Source of the DNA: Sneathiella sp.
GTDB taxonomy: Bacteria > Pseudomonadota > Alphaproteobacteria > Sneathiellales > Sneathiellaceae
DNA: 37,367 nucleotides
Assembly (NCBI RefSeq): GCF_029233945.1
Contig: NZ_JARGOQ010000036.1
Span: forward strand, 1 to 37,367
Direction of reading: 5' to 3'
Shown here: in pieces, positions 35,452-37,367 of the stretch
How positions within the stretch are numbered: the first letter of the stretch is position 1
Layout of the letters: every line of letters starts with the position of its first letter
Notes under the pieces: model-generated
What the model was told of the DNA's origin: nothing
Seen by the model: the letters and a program-made list of their open reading frames with translations, nothing else
Database searches by the model: none
Made by a program: the position numbers and the translations under genes

Positions 35452-36687
35452 ATGTTCCTATTATCGCAAATACTCAAACACCTTGTCCAGCAGGGCCAGC
35501 TCACGGTTTATGATGCGGACGGCAAGGAACATTTCTATAAGGGAACGGAACCCGGCCCGACCGTAAAAATCCGCATCCATTCACGAAAGGCGGCGCGCAA
35601 GATTGCGATCTACCCCAAGCTGTTCCTTGGGGAGGCCTATATGGAGGGCGACCTCACGATGGAGGAAGGCGGGATTTATGACCTTCTCTATCTTTTTACC
35701 CGGAACCTCGGCTGGGGCTCGCGCAATTTGCTGGTCAATTTTGGCGATTTCGCCTATCGCTTCTACTGGTTCTTCAACCAGTTCAACCCGAAAAGCCGCT
35801 CGCTCAAGAATGTCGCCCATCATTATGATCTGAGCGACGAGTTTTACGATCTCTTCCTTGATGAGAACCGGCAGTATTCCTGTGCCTATTACAAGACGCC
35901 GGATGACAGCCTTGAGCAGGCTCAATTGCAAAAAATGGCGCATATTGCGGCGAAGCTTGCGCTGAAACCGGGGCAGAAAGTGCTGGATATCGGGTGCGGC
36001 TGGGGCGGCATGGCGCGCTTTCTCGCGGAAAATGCCGATGTTCAGGTGACCGGCGTGACGCTCTCGAAAAACCAGCTTGCCTATGCAAAGGAAAAGGCCA
36101 GCCAGACGGGGCTCTCGACGAAGGTTGATTATCGCCTCACCGATTACCGTGATGTGACGGAGAAATTCGATCGCATTGTTTCCGTCGGTATGTTCGAGCA
36201 TGTGGGCGTGCCCCATTACAGGGAATATTTCCGTAAGGTAAAATCGACTCTGACCGATGATGGCGTCGCGCTGATCCATACCATCGGCACCGCTGATGGC
36301 CCCTCACCGACCAACGCCTGGATCCAGAAATATATCTTTCCGGGCGGTTATATTCCGCCGCTCTCGCAAGTCATGCCCGCAATTGAGAAGGCCGGGCTTT
36401 ATGTTACGGATATCGAGGTTTTGCGCCTGCATTATGCCGAGACGCTTCGCGACTGGCGCTTGCGCTTCCATGAGAAGATCCACATGGTGCGGGAGATTTA
36501 TGATGATCGCTTCTGCCGGATGTGGGATTTCTATCTCTCGGCGAGCGAGGTTTCCTTCCGGAACAGCGGCCTTGTCGTGTTCCAGATACAGCTCTCCAAG
36601 GACCTGGAAGAACTGCCATTGACCCGAGACTATATCAGCGAGATTGAGGAAAACGAACTCAACCCCGCCCGCGTCGCGGCGGAATAA
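35452..36687 (+). CDS. cfa: Cyclopropane-fatty-acyl-phospholipid synthase
   Basis: The 411-aa SAM-dependent enzyme adds a methylene bridge to unsaturated chains of membrane phospholipids. After an N-terminal lipid-binding region (about 1-120) comes HHYDLSDEFYDLFLDENRQYS, then SAM motif I VLDIGCGWGG (177-186), GVTLSKNQ, SVGMFEHVGVPHYREYF and FPGGYIPPLSQ; the C-terminal part has LRLHYAETLRDW. All are standard for CFA synthases. The longest frame begins at TTG 35359; I chose ATG 35452 because AGGAG lies 5 nt upstream and homology begins there. It ends 3 bp from the convergent glmS stop with no terminator between. Confidence 0.95.
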   Translation: MFLLSQILKHLVQQGQLTVYDADGKEHFYKGTEPGPTVKIRIHSRKAARKIAIYPKLFLGEAYMEGDLTMEEGGIYDLLYLFTRNLGWGSRNLLVNFGDFAYRFYWFFNQFNPKSRSLKNVAHHYDLSDEFYDLFLDENRQYSCAYYKTPDDSLEQAQLQKMAHIAAKLALKPGQKVLDIGCGWGGMARFLAENADVQVTGVTLSKNQLAYAKEKASQTGLSTKVDYRLTDYRDVTEKFDRIVSVGMFEHVGVPHYREYFRKVKSTLTDDGVALIHTIGTADGPSPTNAWIQKYIFPGGYIPPLSQVMPAIEKAGLYVTDIEVLRLHYAETLRDWRLRFHEKIHMVREIYDDRFCRMWDFYLSASEVSFRNSGLVVFQIQLSKDLEELPLTRDYISEIEENELNPARVAAE

Positions 36688-36690
36688 TCC

Positions 36691-37367
36691 CTACTCCACC
36701 GTCACCGATTTCGCGAGGTTGCGGGGCTGATCAACGTCAGTGCCTTTGAGGACCGCGACATGATACGCCAAAATTTGCACCGGGATCGCGTAAAGGATCG
36801 GGGCGACGAACGGATCGACCGTCGGTAGCTCAATGGAGCCAAGCGCGCGACCGCCAAGCTGTTTGATCCCCGCCGCGTCGGACATAAAGATCACCCGGGC
36901 ATTCCGCGCCATCACTTCCTGCATATTGCTCGCGGTTTTCTCGAAATAAGGATCGCTTGGGGCCACGACAATCACCGGCACCATTTCATCAATCAATGCG
37001 ATGGGGCCATGCTTGAGTTCGCCCGCCGCATAGCCTTCCGCATGGATATAGGAAATTTCCTTCAGTTTCAGCGCGCCTTCCAGTGCGATGGGATAGCCCG
37101 TCCCGCGACCAATATAGAGCACGTCGCGTGCCTCGAATATTGCCTCGGCAAGGGCCTTGATATTCTCATCACTATCGAGAATTTCAGCGGCGCGTGCCGG
37201 CACTTCGGAAAGCGCCGCACAGAGCCGCGCCTCCTCCTCATGATCAATCGTGCCGCGCTTCACCCCCGCATCGATGGCGATACAGGCGAGCGTCACCAAC
37301 TGGCAGGTAAAAGCCTTGGTGGAGGCAACGCCGATTTCCGGCCCCGCCTGCGTATGGAAGACGAAAT
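36691..37367 (-). CDS. glmS: Glutamine-fructose-6-phosphate aminotransferase, C-terminal part (5' end outside window)
   Basis: The frame stays open from the stop TAG/TAA region at 36691 to the window edge, well past the first internal Met, so this is the 3' portion of a larger gene. It encodes the isomerase half: GVASTKAFTCQL at the edge, then YIGRGTGYPIALEGALKLKE, HAEGYAAGELKHGPIALID and the C-terminal AKSVTVE with the conserved Lys that forms the fructose-6-phosphate imine. The enzyme makes glucosamine-6-phosphate for peptidoglycan and LPS. The glutaminase half and promoter lie outside the window. It converges on cfa. Confidence 0.96.
   Translation of the reverse strand, partial: FVFHTQAGPEIGVASTKAFTCQLVTLACIAIDAGVKRGTIDHEEEARLCAALSEVPARAAEILDSDENIKALAEAIFEARDVLYIGRGTGYPIALEGALKLKEISYIHAEGYAAGELKHGPIALIDEMVPVIVVAPSDPYFEKTASNMQEVMARNARVIFMSDAAGIKQLGGRALGSIELPTVDPFVAPILYAIPVQILAYHVAVLKGTDVDQPRNLAKSVTVE

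Noticed and set aside
1-37367. CRISPR arrays, insertion sequences, phage genes, toxin-antitoxin or defence genes, tRNA or rRNA genes
   Set aside because: I looked in the gaps and ORFs and saw no regularly spaced repeats, transposase or nuclease families, CCA-ended cloverleafs or rRNA sequence.

Overview
The window reads as a core chromosomal stretch of an alphaproteobacterium. The evidence is a large B12-dependent (class II) ribonucleotide reductase tail, an AspRS with alphaproteobacterial motif 2 and 3 wording, an HdaA-type DnaA homologue, a class II DAHP synthase, a PAS_5-type protein and an S4 protein of alphaproteobacterial type. A Rhodospirillales- or Sneathiella-like lineage is my guess from gene order; it is not proven. 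I see no insertion sequence, phage, CRISPR array, rRNA or tRNA gene. Coding density is high and nearly every long ORF belongs to a known family.

Layout. Positions 1-702 hold the 3' end of nrdJ (+), then a palindrome-rich gap ending in a strong terminator. Positions 928-2610 hold a PAS/degenerate-GGDEF/EAL protein (-). aspS (-) and rnd (+) diverge around 4526-4725. ppk-ppx (-) run from 9559 to 5861, with ppx converging on rnd. A minus-strand operon from 14434 to 9683 encodes a DUF2066 protein, a CDP-alcohol phosphatidyltransferase, an AI-2E/PerM permease, an Hda-like replication regulator, an atypical SDR and a DUF2147 protein. purM-purN (+) diverge from it, followed by an orphan periplasmic binding lipoprotein and a DUF202 membrane protein. 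rpsD (-) has its own near-consensus promoter.

A second tight minus-strand operon is nadE-gltX-cysS-cimA-trmJ-hydrolase (26335 to 18599), joined by 1-nt TAATG overlaps and short gaps. Upstream on the same strand lie aroG (class II)-pncB and a YcaD-like MFS carrier. gor and a gabD-like aldehyde dehydrogenase (-) follow. A CDF metal transporter and a PAS_5 protein (+) come next, then a cyclopropane-fatty-acid synthase (+) with a long leader. The 3' part of glmS (-) closes the window.

Functionally the window combines translation (aspS, gltX, cysS, rpsD, trmJ), NAD supply (pncB, nadE), amino acid and purine synthesis (aroG, cimA, purMN), polyphosphate metabolism (ppk, ppx), replication control (hda) and envelope lipids (pgsA-like, cfa, glmS). 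I did not find a new defence or mobile system. The oddest signal is a pair of AT-rich in-frame segments in cysS that share short sequence blocks in the same order. They resemble the in-gene palindromic elements known from Rickettsia. Several start sites were moved from the longest ORF, on ribosome-binding-site and family evidence.
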